Source: WHTI01 sp963756365 (GTDB lineage: Bacteria > Actinomycetota > CADDZG01 > WHSQ01). From it: 64,000 nt of DNA. Each line of letters starts with the position of its first letter. Position 1 is the first letter of the stretch. Shown here piece after piece: positions 9,985 through 19,045 of this stretch. Under the pieces are notes generated by a model that ran no database searches, was not told the DNA's origin, and saw only the letters and a list, made by a program, of their open reading frames with translations. A program made the translations under genes and the position numbers. The stretch is taken from contig CAVWNF010000003.1 in NCBI GenBank assembly GCA_963756365.1, forward strand, positions 2,108,001-2,172,000, in the 5' to 3' direction.

Positions 9985-10724
9985 CGAAGAACCTCCATAT
10001 CGTCTGAGATACCCGGCCACGGCGTCTCGCAGATCACTGCGGGCGCCGTGGCCGCTTTCACCATCGCAACCAGGACGTCCTCATCGAGGTTGCCTGTGGC
10101 GAAGTTCGAATGGCGGTCGGCGCCAGAGCCCGCCTTGTCGCGCGAATCGTTGCAATGGACCAGGTCGATCTTCCCGACCGCGGCGATGACGCGGGGAACC
10201 ACATCGGAAAGGTCCTCGCCTGCAGCATGAGCGTGGCAGGTGTCGAAACAGAATCCTGGTTCCAGGTCCCCGATCTCGTCCCAGAGCTTGGCGAGGACAT
10301 CGACGTACCTCCCCATCGCGTTGTCTCCACCAGCCGTGTTCTCGATCAGGATCGGGACCTGTGCGCCGGCGACCTCTTCGAGCGCCTTGCGCCACCTGAC
10401 GAATCCATTCTCGATCCCGTCTTCCGCGTGTCCTGCATGCACGATCAATCCGGCGGCCCCGATCGCCTCTGCAGCTTCGAGGGTCTGAGTGAGGATCTTG
10501 CGCGACGGGATGCGGACCCGGTTGTTCGGGCTGGCAACGTTGATCAGATAGGGAGCGTGGACGTACACCGGCAGTTTCGAGGCCTTCAGTGCCGAGGCGT
10601 CCTCGCGCGGGGGCGGCTTCTTCCACGATTGGGGTGGGCCCACGAACAGTTGGATGCACTCGGCCCCCACCGAGGCTGCCTCTGCTAGGGGGTCTTCATC
10701 CGGGACGTGCGCTCCGATGATCAT
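9972..10724 (-). CDS. nfo: Endonuclease IV-like AP endonuclease (xylose isomerase-like TIM barrel)
   Basis: A 250-residue TIM-barrel protein of the AP endonuclease 2 family, which cuts DNA at abasic sites with three zinc ions. Family motifs include IGAHVP near the N-terminus, VHAPYLINVASP, IVHAGHAEDG, ILIENTAGG, CFDTCHAHAAG, LVHCNDSRDKAGSGADRH and ICETPWPG, which supply the metal-binding His, Glu and Asp residues. It is somewhat shorter than E. coli Nfo (285). Its 3' end overlaps the convergent subtilase gene by 13 bases. Confidence 0.88.
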   Translation of the reverse strand: MIIGAHVPDEDPLAEAASVGAECIQLFVGPPQSWKKPPPREDASALKASKLPVYVHAPYLINVASPNNRVRIPSRKILTQTLEAAEAIGAAGLIVHAGHAEDGIENGFVRWRKALEEVAGAQVPILIENTAGGDNAMGRYVDVLAKLWDEIGDLEPGFCFDTCHAHAAGEDLSDVVPRVIAAVGKIDLVHCNDSRDKAGSGADRHSNFATGNLDEDVLVAMVKAATAPAVICETPWPGISDDMEVLRQRL

Positions 10725-10790
10725 GCGGTTGACGCTAGCCGAAACGGCTCGCCTTGCGCTAAACGGACATGTCGAGGAATATCGAGGCTC

Positions 10791-11189
10791 ATGAAACTGC
10801 TAAGAGACGTCGCCATCCGGCACCTGGTCACCTGTAACCCCGATGACGCCCTCCGGGCGTCTGCCAAGGTCATGTCGGAACGTGGGGTTGGCTGTGCCGT
10901 CGTCATCGAGAACGAGAAGGTCGCCGGGATCGTGACCGAGCGCGACATCCTCCACTCGATCGCGGGGGGCGGAGACGTCGACAGCGTCACCGTTGCCGAG
11001 GTCATGACGAAGGACGTCGTCAGCGGCTCACCGGGGTGGGACGTTCTCCAAGCCGTGGACGCCATGGCCAAGGGAGGGTTCCGTCACCTCCTGGTGATGG
11101 AGATGAACGATCCGGTCGGGATCCTCTCGCTGCGCGATCTCATGAACGTGATGGCGGAGATGGCTCAAGGAACAGACTCGGCCACCTGA
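10791..11189 (+). CDS. Protein of two CBS domains
   Basis: A 132-residue protein made of a CBS pair. The first repeat contains DDALRASAKVMSERGVGCAVV then GIVTERDIL; the second begins at VAEVMTKDVV and ends GILSLRDLMN. Such stand-alone Bateman modules bind adenine nucleotides and act as sensors, but the partner is unknown. The ATG at 10791 is preferred over an upstream in-frame start because the first CBS strand begins right after it. Its end overlaps the convergent SRPBCC gene by 25 bases. Confidence 0.88.
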   Translation: MKLLRDVAIRHLVTCNPDDALRASAKVMSERGVGCAVVIENEKVAGIVTERDILHSIAGGGDVDSVTVAEVMTKDVVSGSPGWDVLQAVDAMAKGGFRHLLVMEMNDPVGILSLRDLMNVMAEMAQGTDSAT

Positions 11190-11599
11190 GCCAACTGCTT
11201 CAAGGCCGTCCGTTGCATCTTCACCAGTCGTCGCTTCAGGAAGAACGTCAGCACTCGACCCATCGCGCCGCCGGGCATGTCCGAGGACAACCTGTGGGTC
11301 ACGGTCGTTCCTCCGCCGTCCGATATCTCGAACCTGATCCGCATCCTCACCCCGACGATGACGTCCTCCTCGAGGCTCAACTCCCCCACTTCTACGATCG
11401 TGGAGCGGCCGTGAACGGCGAACCCAAGCATGCTCGCCTTCCCGACGACGGCGTCCCCGGGGGCCAGACTCTCTGAGCCCTCGGCGTGCTGGATCTCCGG
11501 CTGCCAGCGTGACCAGGTGGTCGCATCGCGCAACGTTCGCATCACTTGATCGGGCGAAGCAGAGGTCACCTGGCGGCCGACGGTTTCGAAGCGGGTCAC
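11165..11599 (-). CDS. SRPBCC (START-like) polyketide cyclase/dehydrase family protein
   Basis: A 144-residue protein with the SRPBCC layout: an N-terminal strand and helix with SPDQVMRTLRDATTWSRWQP, then DVIVGVRMRIRFE and GGTTVTHRLSSD, and a long basic C-terminal helix. This fold binds hydrophobic ligands; no ligand can be named. The GTG at 11599 is chosen for its GGGGA ribosome site. It diverges from the gamma-glutamyltransferase gene by 33 bases. Confidence 0.75.
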   Translation of the reverse strand: MTRFETVGRQVTSASPDQVMRTLRDATTWSRWQPEIQHAEGSESLAPGDAVVGKASMLGFAVHGRSTIVEVGELSLEEDVIVGVRMRIRFEISDGGGTTVTHRLSSDMPGGAMGRVLTFFLKRRLVKMQRTALKQLAQVAESVP

Positions 11600-11632
11600 G
11601 TGTTCCCCCTGTCTAGGTAAGGTCTGAGCATC

Positions 11633-13132
11633 ATGTCTCCCCCTAGGCTCGCCATCGCAGCAGGCAATCGCTTGGGTGCAGACGCGGCCGAACGTATCGC
11701 ACGAGACGGGGGAAACGCGGTCGATGCTTGTCTGGCGACCGGCGTCATGGCGTGGGTGGTCGAGCCGTTCTTCGCCTCCCTCGCCGGTTCCGGCTTCGTA
11801 ACGGTCAGGTCCCCTGGCGGAGTCGTAGAGGTCATCGACGGCAATAACGCTATGCCGCTGACCCAGCCCGCCGAGCCCGGACAGGGACTCACCCGAACCT
11901 TCATCCCGAACTATTCCGACGGGATGTACACGGGGATCGGGGCCGGTTCGATCGCGGTACCCGGCATCCTCGCTGCGATACGCACCGCGTGGGAGAGGCA
12001 CGGGGCGATCGAGTGGGCAGCACTGTTCCAACCCGCAATCGACGCCGCACGCAACGGGTTCCCGTTCCCGAAGACGTCTGCCTTCTACCTGTCGGTGACG
12101 TGGAACGAGATCTGGTCCGTTCACGAGTCATCCATCGACGTTTTCACCTCCGCCGACGGCAATCTCCTCGAGGAAGACGAGCCCCTGATCCAGGGTGCGC
12201 TTGCCGAGAGCCTCGAGGCGATCGCGGAGGAAGGTCCGGAGGTCTTCTACTCCGGAGCCCTCGGGACGAGCATCGTCGAAGAGATCACCGCTGGCGGGGG
12301 GTTCCTGACGATCGAGGACCTGTCTTCCTACACTTCGGACATCCGCCAACCGATCACGACCGAAGCCTTCGGGTGGAAAGTTGAATCCAATCCACCTCCT
12401 GCGGTCGGCGGGGCGGTCCTGACTCACATGCTGGCGTTGCTCGACGGCACCGACCTATCCGATCCCGTCGAGCGCTTAAGAGCGATCGTTGAAGCACAGC
12501 GCGCCGCTACCGGATACCGCCACGACAGATACGACGATCCGGGAGACATCGCAGGTGCGCTAGAAGAGGCGATGACGACATTGCGCAAGAACATGCGCTC
12601 GCCCTCTACGACCCACTCGTCGTCCGCGGATGCCGATGGCTATGCCTGCTCGCTCACCGAGTCCAACGGATACGGCGCGGGCCTCGTCATCGACGGGATC
12701 CTTATGAACAACACTCTCGGAGAGGAGGAGTTGAACCCTCTTGGGGTCCACTCCCTCCCGCCAGGGTCACGTACGCACTCGAACATGGCACCGACGATCG
12801 CGACGGGGAACGACACGGTCGTTGCGCTCGGGACCCCCGGTGCAGATCGGATCGTCAGCGCAGTTGCACAGACGTTCCTCGCGTTGGCGTTCGATGGGCT
12901 TCCACTCGCGGACGCGGTCGCTCACCCCCGCGCTCACCTCGACCCCCGTGAGGAAGGTCAGATCCTCTGCTACGAACCGGGATTGCCCGGCGACGAGATC
13001 GGTTACACACCTCGGCCCTACGACGCGCCGCACATGTTCTTTGGAGGGGTCCAGGCCGCTTCGGTCACCTATGACGGAGTGGTCGCTGCCGCGCACGACC
13101 CGAGGCGATCGGGAGACAGTCGCCTGATCTAG
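11633..13132 (+). CDS. ggt: Gamma-glutamyltransferase family protein
   Basis: A 499-residue Ntn-hydrolase related to gamma-glutamyltranspeptidase, which transfers or hydrolyses the gamma-glutamyl group of glutathione and related compounds. The N-terminal RDGGNAVDACLA and VVEPFFASLAG segments and the autoprocessing threonine region (STTHSSSADADG, followed by CSLTESNGYGAG) are typical; the GTPGADRI segment near residue 400 is the usual substrate-binding loop. There is no signal peptide, so the product should be cytoplasmic. Its stop shares the four bases CTAG with the convergent ychF stop. Confidence 0.88.
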   Translation: MSPPRLAIAAGNRLGADAAERIARDGGNAVDACLATGVMAWVVEPFFASLAGSGFVTVRSPGGVVEVIDGNNAMPLTQPAEPGQGLTRTFIPNYSDGMYTGIGAGSIAVPGILAAIRTAWERHGAIEWAALFQPAIDAARNGFPFPKTSAFYLSVTWNEIWSVHESSIDVFTSADGNLLEEDEPLIQGALAESLEAIAEEGPEVFYSGALGTSIVEEITAGGGFLTIEDLSSYTSDIRQPITTEAFGWKVESNPPPAVGGAVLTHMLALLDGTDLSDPVERLRAIVEAQRAATGYRHDRYDDPGDIAGALEEAMTTLRKNMRSPSTTHSSSADADGYACSLTESNGYGAGLVIDGILMNNTLGEEELNPLGVHSLPPGSRTHSNMAPTIATGNDTVVALGTPGADRIVSAVAQTFLALAFDGLPLADAVAHPRAHLDPREEGQILCYEPGLPGDEIGYTPRPYDAPHMFFGGVQAASVTYDGVVAAAHDPRRSGDSRLI

Positions 13133-14103
13133 ACGGCGAAACGGATGTTGAGGATGTCTCCCTCTTGCACGACGTAGTCCTTACCTTCCACCCGTAGTTT
13201 CCCCTCGGCCTTCGCCTTGTCCCATCCACCAGCAGATATGTAGTCGTCGTAGCCGCACACTTCTGCACGGATGAAGCCTCGCTCGAGATCGGTGTGGATG
13301 ACCCCGGCCGCTTCGGGCGCCTTGGCTCCTCTGCGAACCTCCCACGCGCGCGTCTCGTCCTCGCCAGTAGTGAGGAAGGTGATCAGGTCGAGTGCTCGGT
13401 AACACTGGGCAACCACGCGATCGATGCCCGGTTCCTCGATCCCGAATCCCTCCAGGAGTTCCCTCGCATCATCTGGTTCCATGCCGGCGACCTCGGCCTC
13501 GAGAGCCGCGCTGATCGCGATGCCATCCACGCCGTCGGGAACGGCGCCGCCTTCCTCGACGTTCGCAACGACGATCCACGGCTTGAGTGTCAGTGGCCCG
13601 TAGCCGCGCAACAGCTTCCTGTGGTCGTCATCGAAGTCCGCGTCCCTTAACGGCTTCTCGGATTCGAGCAATGCGTGGCTCTTCTCGAGGACCTCGACCT
13701 CGGCCTTCGCCTCGGACTGGCTCCTGGCGCGCTTCCGTGCCTTTTCGAGTCCGCTTTCGATGTTGGCGAGATCCGCAAGGATGAGCTCGGCCTCGACGCC
13801 GCCTAGTTCACTGGAGGGGTTCGCATCGGACCCGAACGCACGCAGCACGATGCACAGGGCATCGGTCTGGCGGAACTCGGCGATGCCTTGCGCCGTCAGA
13901 CCCCCGGGGACGTCCACGAATCGCACCTTCGCCGCAACCGTTTTCTTGGAGTTCTCGATCTCGGTGAGGATGCCCAGACGCTCGTCTGGAACGTCGACGA
14001 CCGCCTGGTTCGAGCGCCCCCCCACGGAACCCGTCCGGGTGAGCGCGGTGAACAGGGTCGATTTCCCCGAGTAGGGCAGCCCAACTATGCCGATGTCCTT
14101 CAT
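13129..14103 (-). CDS. ychF: OBG-family GTPase/ATPase YchF
   Basis: A 324-residue P-loop NTPase with a C-terminal TGS domain. The P-loop is GLPYSGKST near residue 8, switch II is DVPG, and the G4 position reads NVEE, the NxxE form that gives YchF its ATP preference. The C-terminal GYDDYISAGGWDKAKAEGKLR to DGDILNIRF-type tail is the TGS domain. It is some 40 residues shorter than the E. coli protein (363), mostly in the helical insertion. It diverges from an SDR gene 24 bases away. Confidence 0.93.
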   Translation of the reverse strand: MKDIGIVGLPYSGKSTLFTALTRTGSVGGRSNQAVVDVPDERLGILTEIENSKKTVAAKVRFVDVPGGLTAQGIAEFRQTDALCIVLRAFGSDANPSSELGGVEAELILADLANIESGLEKARKRARSQSEAKAEVEVLEKSHALLESEKPLRDADFDDDHRKLLRGYGPLTLKPWIVVANVEEGGAVPDGVDGIAISAALEAEVAGMEPDDARELLEGFGIEEPGIDRVVAQCYRALDLITFLTTGEDETRAWEVRRGAKAPEAAGVIHTDLERGFIRAEVCGYDDYISAGGWDKAKAEGKLRVEGKDYVVQEGDILNIRFAV

Positions 14104-14127
14104 CGCGTGAGGTTAGCCTGCCTGATC

Positions 14128-14956
14128 ATGGATACCGGACTCGATGGCAAAGGCGTTCTCGTCACCGGCGCAGGCGGTGGGATCGGCTCAGCGGTCGCCC
14201 GGGCCTTCGGAGCGGAGGGGGCGAAGGTCGCGGTCCATTACCGTTCGAGCAAGGAACGCGCCGAGGCCGTTGCCACGGAGATCTCCGGGGTCGCCCTCCA
14301 GGCCGACCTCACCATCGAAGCCCAGGCCGACGCACTGATCCCGGCAGCGGTCGCCTCGTTGGGCCGCCTGGACGTACTCGTCGCCAACGCGGGGTCATGG
14401 CCGACCGATGACGTCCCGCTATGGGAGATGGACTACGAACGTTGGCAGGGCACGATCGCTGCCAATCTCCACAGCGTGTTCCTTTCGTGCCGTGCATTCC
14501 TGCGGCACGTAGAGACGACAGGCACCGGCATCGATCGTGCTCGTCGGTTCGACGGCGGGCATGATCGGCGAGGCCGGGCACTCGGACTACGCCACCGCCA
14601 AGTCCGCATTCATCGTCGGACTGGCCAAGAGCCTCAAGAACGAGATCACCCGCATCGCGCCCGAGGGGCGGGTGAACGTCGTGTGCCCCGGGTGGACCGC
14701 GACCGAGATGGCCCGCGACGCCCTCGAGGTGCCCGGGTTCGTCGAGAAGATCACCCGCACCATGCCGATGCGCAAGGTCGGGAAGTCATCCGACATCGCC
14801 AACGTCATCGTTGCTCTCTCCTCGGATGTGATCTCCGGTCACGTGACCGGAGAGGTCATCACCGTCGCCGGCGGGATGGAAGGTCGCGTCCTGCACGACG
14901 AGGAGTACCGTCTACCCCGACCGGAGGCCACTAAAGGCCGCGGACGACCTCACTAG
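14128..14956 (+). CDS. Short-chain dehydrogenase/reductase with a +1 shift
   Basis: Ignoring one extra base near 14530 gives a 275-residue SDR. It has TGAGGGIGSAVA (cofactor binding), VANAGSW, then IVLVGSTAG and the active-site YATAK, followed by NVVCPGWTATEMA. The shift falls between TGTG and SIVLVGS, so the cofactor half and catalytic half are in different frames. No substrate can be assigned; the order of motifs is that of FabG-like reductases. The stop overlaps the convergent DUF5661 stop in CTAG. I read it as one gene hit by an indel, not two genes. Confidence 0.85.
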
Positions 14957-15243
14957 TCGTCCTCGCCCTCCATCACAGCGAGGCGGGTGTAATAGTCCGG
15001 TAGCTCGCGGAGATGGGCGAGCGCGATCTTGCCGGTGATGATCGGGTCGTCGCCTGAAACGTCGGTGTCCGGATCATGGGTACCGTGCTCTAGTTCGACG
15101 TCGAGACCCATGCGGAACTGCTCGAGGTCGAAGGGGCCGCCGACGAAGTCGATGCCGAGCTGATCGGCGATCGCCTTCGCCTCTTCGATCGTGAACCTCT
15201 CGCGAGCTGTCATCTGAGTCACACCTTTCTTGATGGTGGGCAT
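14953..15243 (-). CDS. DUF5661 family protein
   Basis: A 96-residue protein with the DUF5661 pattern: FTIEEAKAIADQLGIDF, then DLEQFRMGLDVELEHG, DPDTDVSGDDPIITGKIALAHL and PDYYTRL near the end. The function is unknown. The ATG at 15243 is chosen because GGAGG lies six bases upstream and because the decayed copy next door keeps the same MPTI start; ATG 15213 is the alternative. Partial decayed copies of this gene lie immediately upstream (15313-15582). Confidence 0.8.
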   Translation of the reverse strand: MPTIKKGVTQMTARERFTIEEAKAIADQLGIDFVGGPFDLEQFRMGLDVELEHGTHDPDTDVSGDDPIITGKIALAHLRELPDYYTRLAVMEGEDD

Positions 15244-15310
15244 CTCCAGTCCTCCCTCTCTAAGGGGCACGGGATCGCGCCGTCCCGTCGAGCTTCTGAA
15301 AGACCGGGGT
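15232..15310. repeat. Direct repeat copy A with hairpins (5' flank of the DUF5661 gene)
   Basis: About 79 bases nearly identical to 15583-15661. The copy starts at the first codons of the DUF5661 gene (on the minus strand) and runs upstream. It contains a small AAGGGG-type stem and a stronger one, CGGGA-TCGCGCCG-TCCCG. Only a few positions differ between the two copies, so the duplication is fairly recent or is being kept. Confidence 0.8.
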
Positions 15311-15312
15311 CC

Positions 15313-15582
15313 GGATCATGGATACCGTGCTCTAGTTCGACGTCGAGACCCATGCGGAACGGCTCGAGGTCAACGGGCCCGACGAAGCCGATGCCGAGCT
15401 GATCGGCGAGCGGCCTCGCCTCTTGGAACGTGAACCTTCGCCAGGTCGACGTCGAGGCCCAAGCGGACTGGTCGAGGGCAAAGTTGCCGACGTCGAAGTG
15501 AGCCGGGCTGGCCCACGATAGACCTCGCCGAATCGATAGTGAACCGTGATCACGAGATGTCGATCTGAGTCGCAGCTTTCTC
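15313..15582 (-). pseudogene. Decayed tandem copies of the DUF5661 gene
   Basis: The minus strand from about 15440 to 15313 translates without stops to a diverged DUF5661 middle segment (FTFQEARPLADQLGIG, then PFRMGLDVELEHGIHDPD) but has no start and no C-terminal half. Further upstream, 15582-15441, a third copy keeps the start MPTIEKAATQ, then hits a stop and loses frame. The order suggests at least two tandem duplications with later deletion. Confidence 0.75.
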
Positions 15583-15661
15583 GATGGTGGGCATCTCCAG
15601 TCCTCCCCTCTCTAAGGGGCGCGGGATCGCGCCGTCCCGTCGAGCTTCTTAAAGACCGGGG
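15583..15661. repeat. Direct repeat copy B with hairpins
   Basis: The second copy of the element at 15232-15310, upstream of the decayed third DUF5661 copy. Its hairpin CCCCT-CTCTA-AGGGG and the CGGGA/TCCCG stem are both kept. Downstream to 15801 no gene is seen; a stem CCGGGTT...AACCCGG at about 15699-15733 could be a terminator for the flanking genes. Confidence 0.78.
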
Positions 15662-15801
15662 ATCCTCGGTAGGGCCATTGGCACCCCTCTGGGGGGCCGG
15701 GTTAGCCCCTGCGGCTCAACCCGGAGTAGCTCGCTCGATCGTGCTCGCTATGGCAGGATCCAGACGACCTCAGGAGCGCGCTGGCACCGCCTCGAGCTGA
15801 T

Positions 15802-16395
15802 CTACCAGCCGCCTCGGTGGATCAGGTGGTCCGTGGGCCGGCGACGGCGACTGATGGCCGAACCGCGCAAGCGCTCGCTCTCACTGGGGTAGCCGAGGGC
15901 AACGGCCCCGATCGCACGGAAGCCTTCCGGGACACCCAGCCACTCGGCCAGTCGTTCTTCCCCCTGGAAGATGCCGAAGTACCAGCCGCCGAGTCCCGCG
16001 TCTGTCGCGGCGAGAAGCATCAGCATCACGCCCATCGCGGCATCGAGGTCCCAGTACGGGACCGGCCACCCCTCCTCGACCCCCATCCCGAAGCCGCGCT
16101 TGTCGGGTTGGGAGTACCGGTGGAGATAGTGCGGCTTTCCTGAGTAAGGGATCACGATCACCGGAGGATCGCCTCCCAAGCCCTTGTGCTTGCGGCTCTC
16201 CGGATCGACGAGGTTCCAGAAGTTGTCGAGGGCCTCGGGGTCGTCGAGCACGACCAATTCGAGACCTTGAGCGAACCCAGCCGACGGTCCCCGGAACGCC
16301 TTGTCCAAGACTCGCTCCAGAACCTCGGCGGGCACCGCATCCGCCGCGAACTCCCTGACCATGCGACGACGGCTTACGACCTTGTCGAAATCCAC
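15802..16395 (-). CDS. Nitroreductase family protein
   Basis: A 197-residue FMN-dependent nitroreductase-fold protein. The N-terminal RRRMVREFAADAVP and the FRGPSAGFAQG segment form the FMN-binding start, and GLGGWYFGIF followed by EWLGVPEGFRAIGAVALGYP is the classic C-terminal FMN site. It is a single-domain oxidoreductase that uses NAD(P)H; the substrate is unknown. The C-terminal SRRRRPTDHLIHRGGW tail is typical of actinobacterial members. Confidence 0.88.
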   Translation of the reverse strand: MDFDKVVSRRRMVREFAADAVPAEVLERVLDKAFRGPSAGFAQGLELVVLDDPEALDNFWNLVDPESRKHKGLGGDPPVIVIPYSGKPHYLHRYSQPDKRGFGMGVEEGWPVPYWDLDAAMGVMLMLLAATDAGLGGWYFGIFQGEERLAEWLGVPEGFRAIGAVALGYPSESERLRGSAISRRRRPTDHLIHRGGW

Positions 16396-16424
16396 TCGAC
16401 CCTCCCCGTAGACCCCTCTCAGGA

Positions 16425-17324
16425 CTACAGGATAGTTGCGCCCATGGCAGATGCCACTAGTTCCACCGCGAGCGCACCCGTGATGTTGCGAACATCGAGG
16501 ATCGGATTCACCTCAACGACCTCGATCGAGGTCATGACGTTGCGCTCGGCTACCAACTCCATGGCAAGGTGCGCCTCGCGATACGACAGTCCACCCATGA
16601 CGGGTGTCCCGACGCCGGGAGCGATCTCCGGATCGCACGAATCGACATCGAACGACACATGGAAGAAGCCATCGCCTTCCACGATCTCGATGGCTTCACG
16701 CACGACGGCGGCTATGCCCCGCCTGTCGATGTCGGTCATCGTGAACGCGCTCACGCCCGAACTCCTGACGAGGGCCTTCTCCTGCTCGTCAAGATCCCGG
16801 ATGCCGACGAGCGCGACCCTGGCAGGATCGACCCACGGTGCCGAGGGCATCCCCTGGAGATCGAACCCGCAGGTACCGAGAGCAGCTGCCAACGGCATGC
16901 CGTGGACGTTGCCAGAAGGTGAGGTATCGGGGCGATTCATGTCGGCGTGTGCGTCGACCCACATCACGCCACCGGTGCCGAACGCGGAATGCAACCCGGC
17001 AAGGGTGCCCATCGCGATCGAATGATCCCCACCGAGGACGATGGGTGTCCGCTCGTTCTCGATCTCCTTCTTCACTCGTTCTGCGATCTGAGAGCAAGCA
17101 AGAAGGATCGTGGGGAGGTAACGAGCACTGGTGTCCTGGACGTGGGCGATCTCGGGGATCTCGACCATCACGTCGCCCTCATCGAGGACATCGATCCCCA
17201 GACTCGTCAGGCGTTGCTCAAGACCGGAGTAGCGGATCGCGCTCGGCCCCATGTCCACCCCTCGCCTAGATTGACCAAGGTCGAGGGCGGCGCCGATTAT
17301 CGAGGCGTTCTTTCGGTTATCCAT
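16425..17324 (-). CDS. rocF: Arginase
   Basis: A 299-residue ureohydrolase that splits L-arginine into ornithine and urea using two manganese ions. Metal-binding motifs are GGDHS, DAHADMN and SFDVDSCDP, and SGNVHGMPLA is the arginase-specific substrate loop, which favours arginase over agmatinase. The N-terminal LDLGQSRRGVDMGPSAIR is also arginase-like. Length is normal. The gene stands alone between a nitroreductase and an SDR. Confidence 0.92.
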   Translation of the reverse strand: MDNRKNASIIGAALDLGQSRRGVDMGPSAIRYSGLEQRLTSLGIDVLDEGDVMVEIPEIAHVQDTSARYLPTILLACSQIAERVKKEIENERTPIVLGGDHSIAMGTLAGLHSAFGTGGVMWVDAHADMNRPDTSPSGNVHGMPLAAALGTCGFDLQGMPSAPWVDPARVALVGIRDLDEQEKALVRSSGVSAFTMTDIDRRGIAAVVREAIEIVEGDGFFHVSFDVDSCDPEIAPGVGTPVMGGLSYREAHLAMELVAERNVMTSIEVVEVNPILDVRNITGALAVELVASAMGATIL

Positions 17325-17353
17325 TAGGCGATGCTCCCATGATTGGAGGTTCC

Positions 17354-18082
17354 ATGACCCAGAAGACCGCAGTCATCACCGGTGCCTCATCCGGGATCGG
17401 CGAGGCAACGGCTGTTCGTCTGGCCGAGGAAGGCTATTCGGTCGTGCTGGGTGCTCGACGCGTCGAGCGGCTCAAGGCCGTGGCCGAGCGGACCGGCGGC
17501 GTGGCGCACGAACTCGACGTGACCAGCGCAACTTCGGTCGAGGCGTTCGCTGCTCAAGTTGGCAGGTGCGACGTCCTGGTCAACAACGCAGGGCTCGCCT
17601 CCGGGGTCGAGACGGTCGAGGCGCTCGATCTCGAGCGGGTCAGGACGATGTGGGAGACGAACGTCATGGGACTCATCAGGGTCACCCAGGCGCTCATGCC
17701 CAGACTTAAGGAAGTGAAGGGGCACGTGGTCAACCTCGGTTCGATAGCCGGGTTCGAGGTCTATCCAGGTGGTGGTGGATACACGGCCTCGAAGCACGCG
17801 GTTCGTGTCCTTACGAAAACGCTCCGCGTCGAGTTATTGGGGACCGGCGTCCGTGTCACCGAGATCGCTCCTGGTCTCGTCGAAACAGAGTTCTCGATCG
17901 TCAGGTTCGATGGAGACACCGAAAAGGCGAAGACGCCCTACGAGGGCATCCAACCGCTCGTCGGGGCGGACATCGCAGATTGCATCGCATGGGCCGTGAC
18001 GCGCCCGCCCCACGTTGACATCGACGAGATCGTGATCAGACCCATCGCTCAAGCGAGCGCGAGGGACATCCACCGCGGCTAG
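17354..18082 (+). CDS. SDR family oxidoreductase, YdfG-like
   Basis: A 242-residue short-chain dehydrogenase with TGASSGIGEATA, NNAGLASG, GSIAG and the active site YTASKHAV. The spacing VYPGGGGYTASKHAVR and the C-terminal ITRPPHVDIDE-type stretch (here VTRPPHVDIDEIVIRP) match the NADP-dependent 3-hydroxy acid dehydrogenase (YdfG, serine dehydrogenase) group. GGAGG lies five bases before the ATG at 17354, which decides the start over an ATG 15 bases earlier. Confidence 0.9.
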   Translation: MTQKTAVITGASSGIGEATAVRLAEEGYSVVLGARRVERLKAVAERTGGVAHELDVTSATSVEAFAAQVGRCDVLVNNAGLASGVETVEALDLERVRTMWETNVMGLIRVTQALMPRLKEVKGHVVNLGSIAGFEVYPGGGGYTASKHAVRVLTKTLRVELLGTGVRVTEIAPGLVETEFSIVRFDGDTEKAKTPYEGIQPLVGADIADCIAWAVTRPPHVDIDEIVIRPIAQASARDIHRG

Positions 18083-18085
18083 CTG

Positions 18086-19045
18086 TCACGGAGGAACTGG
18101 GAAGTCTCCGGCCTCCGCGTGGGGGCTCCCCTCCTTGGGAGGGAACTTGAACGAGAGCACTGTCGTGGCCGTCAACACGACCAGGATCACGGTCAGAGAT
18201 ACCCAGATCGGGATCTCGAAGTGGATGGCTTCGAGCAACATCTTCGCCCCCACGAACCCGAGCACCACCGCAAGCCCATATTTCAAAAGGTGCAGCTTCT
18301 CGATAGAGCCTGCAAGAAGGAAATAGAGAGCGCGGAGCCCGAGGATCGCAAACACGTTCGAGGTCAGGACGATGAATGGATCTCGGGTAACGGCGAAGAT
18401 CGCGGGGATGGAATCAACGGCGAAGATGATGTCGGTCACCTCGATGAACAGCAGGGTGATGAACAACGGCGTAGCGAGACGCTTGCCACTCTCGATCGTG
18501 AAGAGCTTCTGGCCGTCGTACTTCTGAGTGGTCCGCAATCGTTTCTGAGCGAACTTGAGAACCGGGTTGTCCTCGGGATGGACCTCCTCGCTACCGAACG
18601 CCAGGCGGATCGCCGTGTAGATCAGGAACGCCCCGAAGATGTAGATGACCCATTCGAACGAGTTGATCAGGGTCACGCCGACAGCGATGAATATGCCGCG
18701 GAAGATCAGCGCTCCTAGGATCCCGTAGAAGAGGACCTGGTGTTGATAGGCGAGCGGGACCTTGAAGTAGGAAAAGATCAGGACGAACACGAACATGTTG
18801 TCGACCGAGAGAGACTTCTCGATCAGCCACCCCGCGAAGTACTCGCCTGCGATCTTGCCGTCATAGAGAACCCAGAGCCCGATGCCGAAGGCGATAGCGA
18901 GTCCGATCCAGATGACGACCCACACCGCAGACTCCTTGAGGCGCGGTTTATGCGCGTCCGCATGGAACACCTTGAGGTCGACCAGAAGCATCGCGATGAC
19001 GAAGCCCAGGAAGATCGCGTACGAGTACCACGAGACGTCGATCAA
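18086..19045 (-). CDS. TerC/Alx family integral membrane protein
   Basis: A 319-residue membrane protein with about nine hydrophobic segments. The family signatures SLSVDNMFVFVLIFSYF and EVTDIIFAVDSIPAIFAVT, each with acidic residues inside the membrane, are complete. TerC/Alx proteins are linked to metal (manganese) export, tellurite resistance and protein export; the role here is not specified. The start overlaps the stop of the upstream aldo/keto reductase as ATGA, so any riboswitch of the yybP-ykoY type would have to lie before that gene; none was recognised. Confidence 0.92.
   Translation of the reverse strand: MIDVSWYSYAIFLGFVIAMLLVDLKVFHADAHKPRLKESAVWVVIWIGLAIAFGIGLWVLYDGKIAGEYFAGWLIEKSLSVDNMFVFVLIFSYFKVPLAYQHQVLFYGILGALIFRGIFIAVGVTLINSFEWVIYIFGAFLIYTAIRLAFGSEEVHPEDNPVLKFAQKRLRTTQKYDGQKLFTIESGKRLATPLFITLLFIEVTDIIFAVDSIPAIFAVTRDPFIVLTSNVFAILGLRALYFLLAGSIEKLHLLKYGLAVVLGFVGAKMLLEAIHFEIPIWVSLTVILVVLTATTVLSFKFPPKEGSPHAEAGDFPVPP

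Noticed and set aside
8857..10020. A 387-codon open frame on the minus strand opposite the subtilase tail
   Set aside because: It is antisense to clear fibronectin/beta-sandwich coding sequence, is Arg-rich with no motif, and also spans the real nfo 3' end. GC-rich third positions commonly open such frames.
15661..15801. Short frames in the gap before the nitroreductase gene
   Set aside because: No ribosome site and no motif; the stretch instead shows a stem CCGGGTT/AACCCGG.
18086..19045. A manganese (yybP-ykoY) riboswitch for the TerC-type gene
   Set aside because: terC starts inside the stop of the upstream aldo/keto reductase, leaving no leader, and the region before that gene is coding for another protein.
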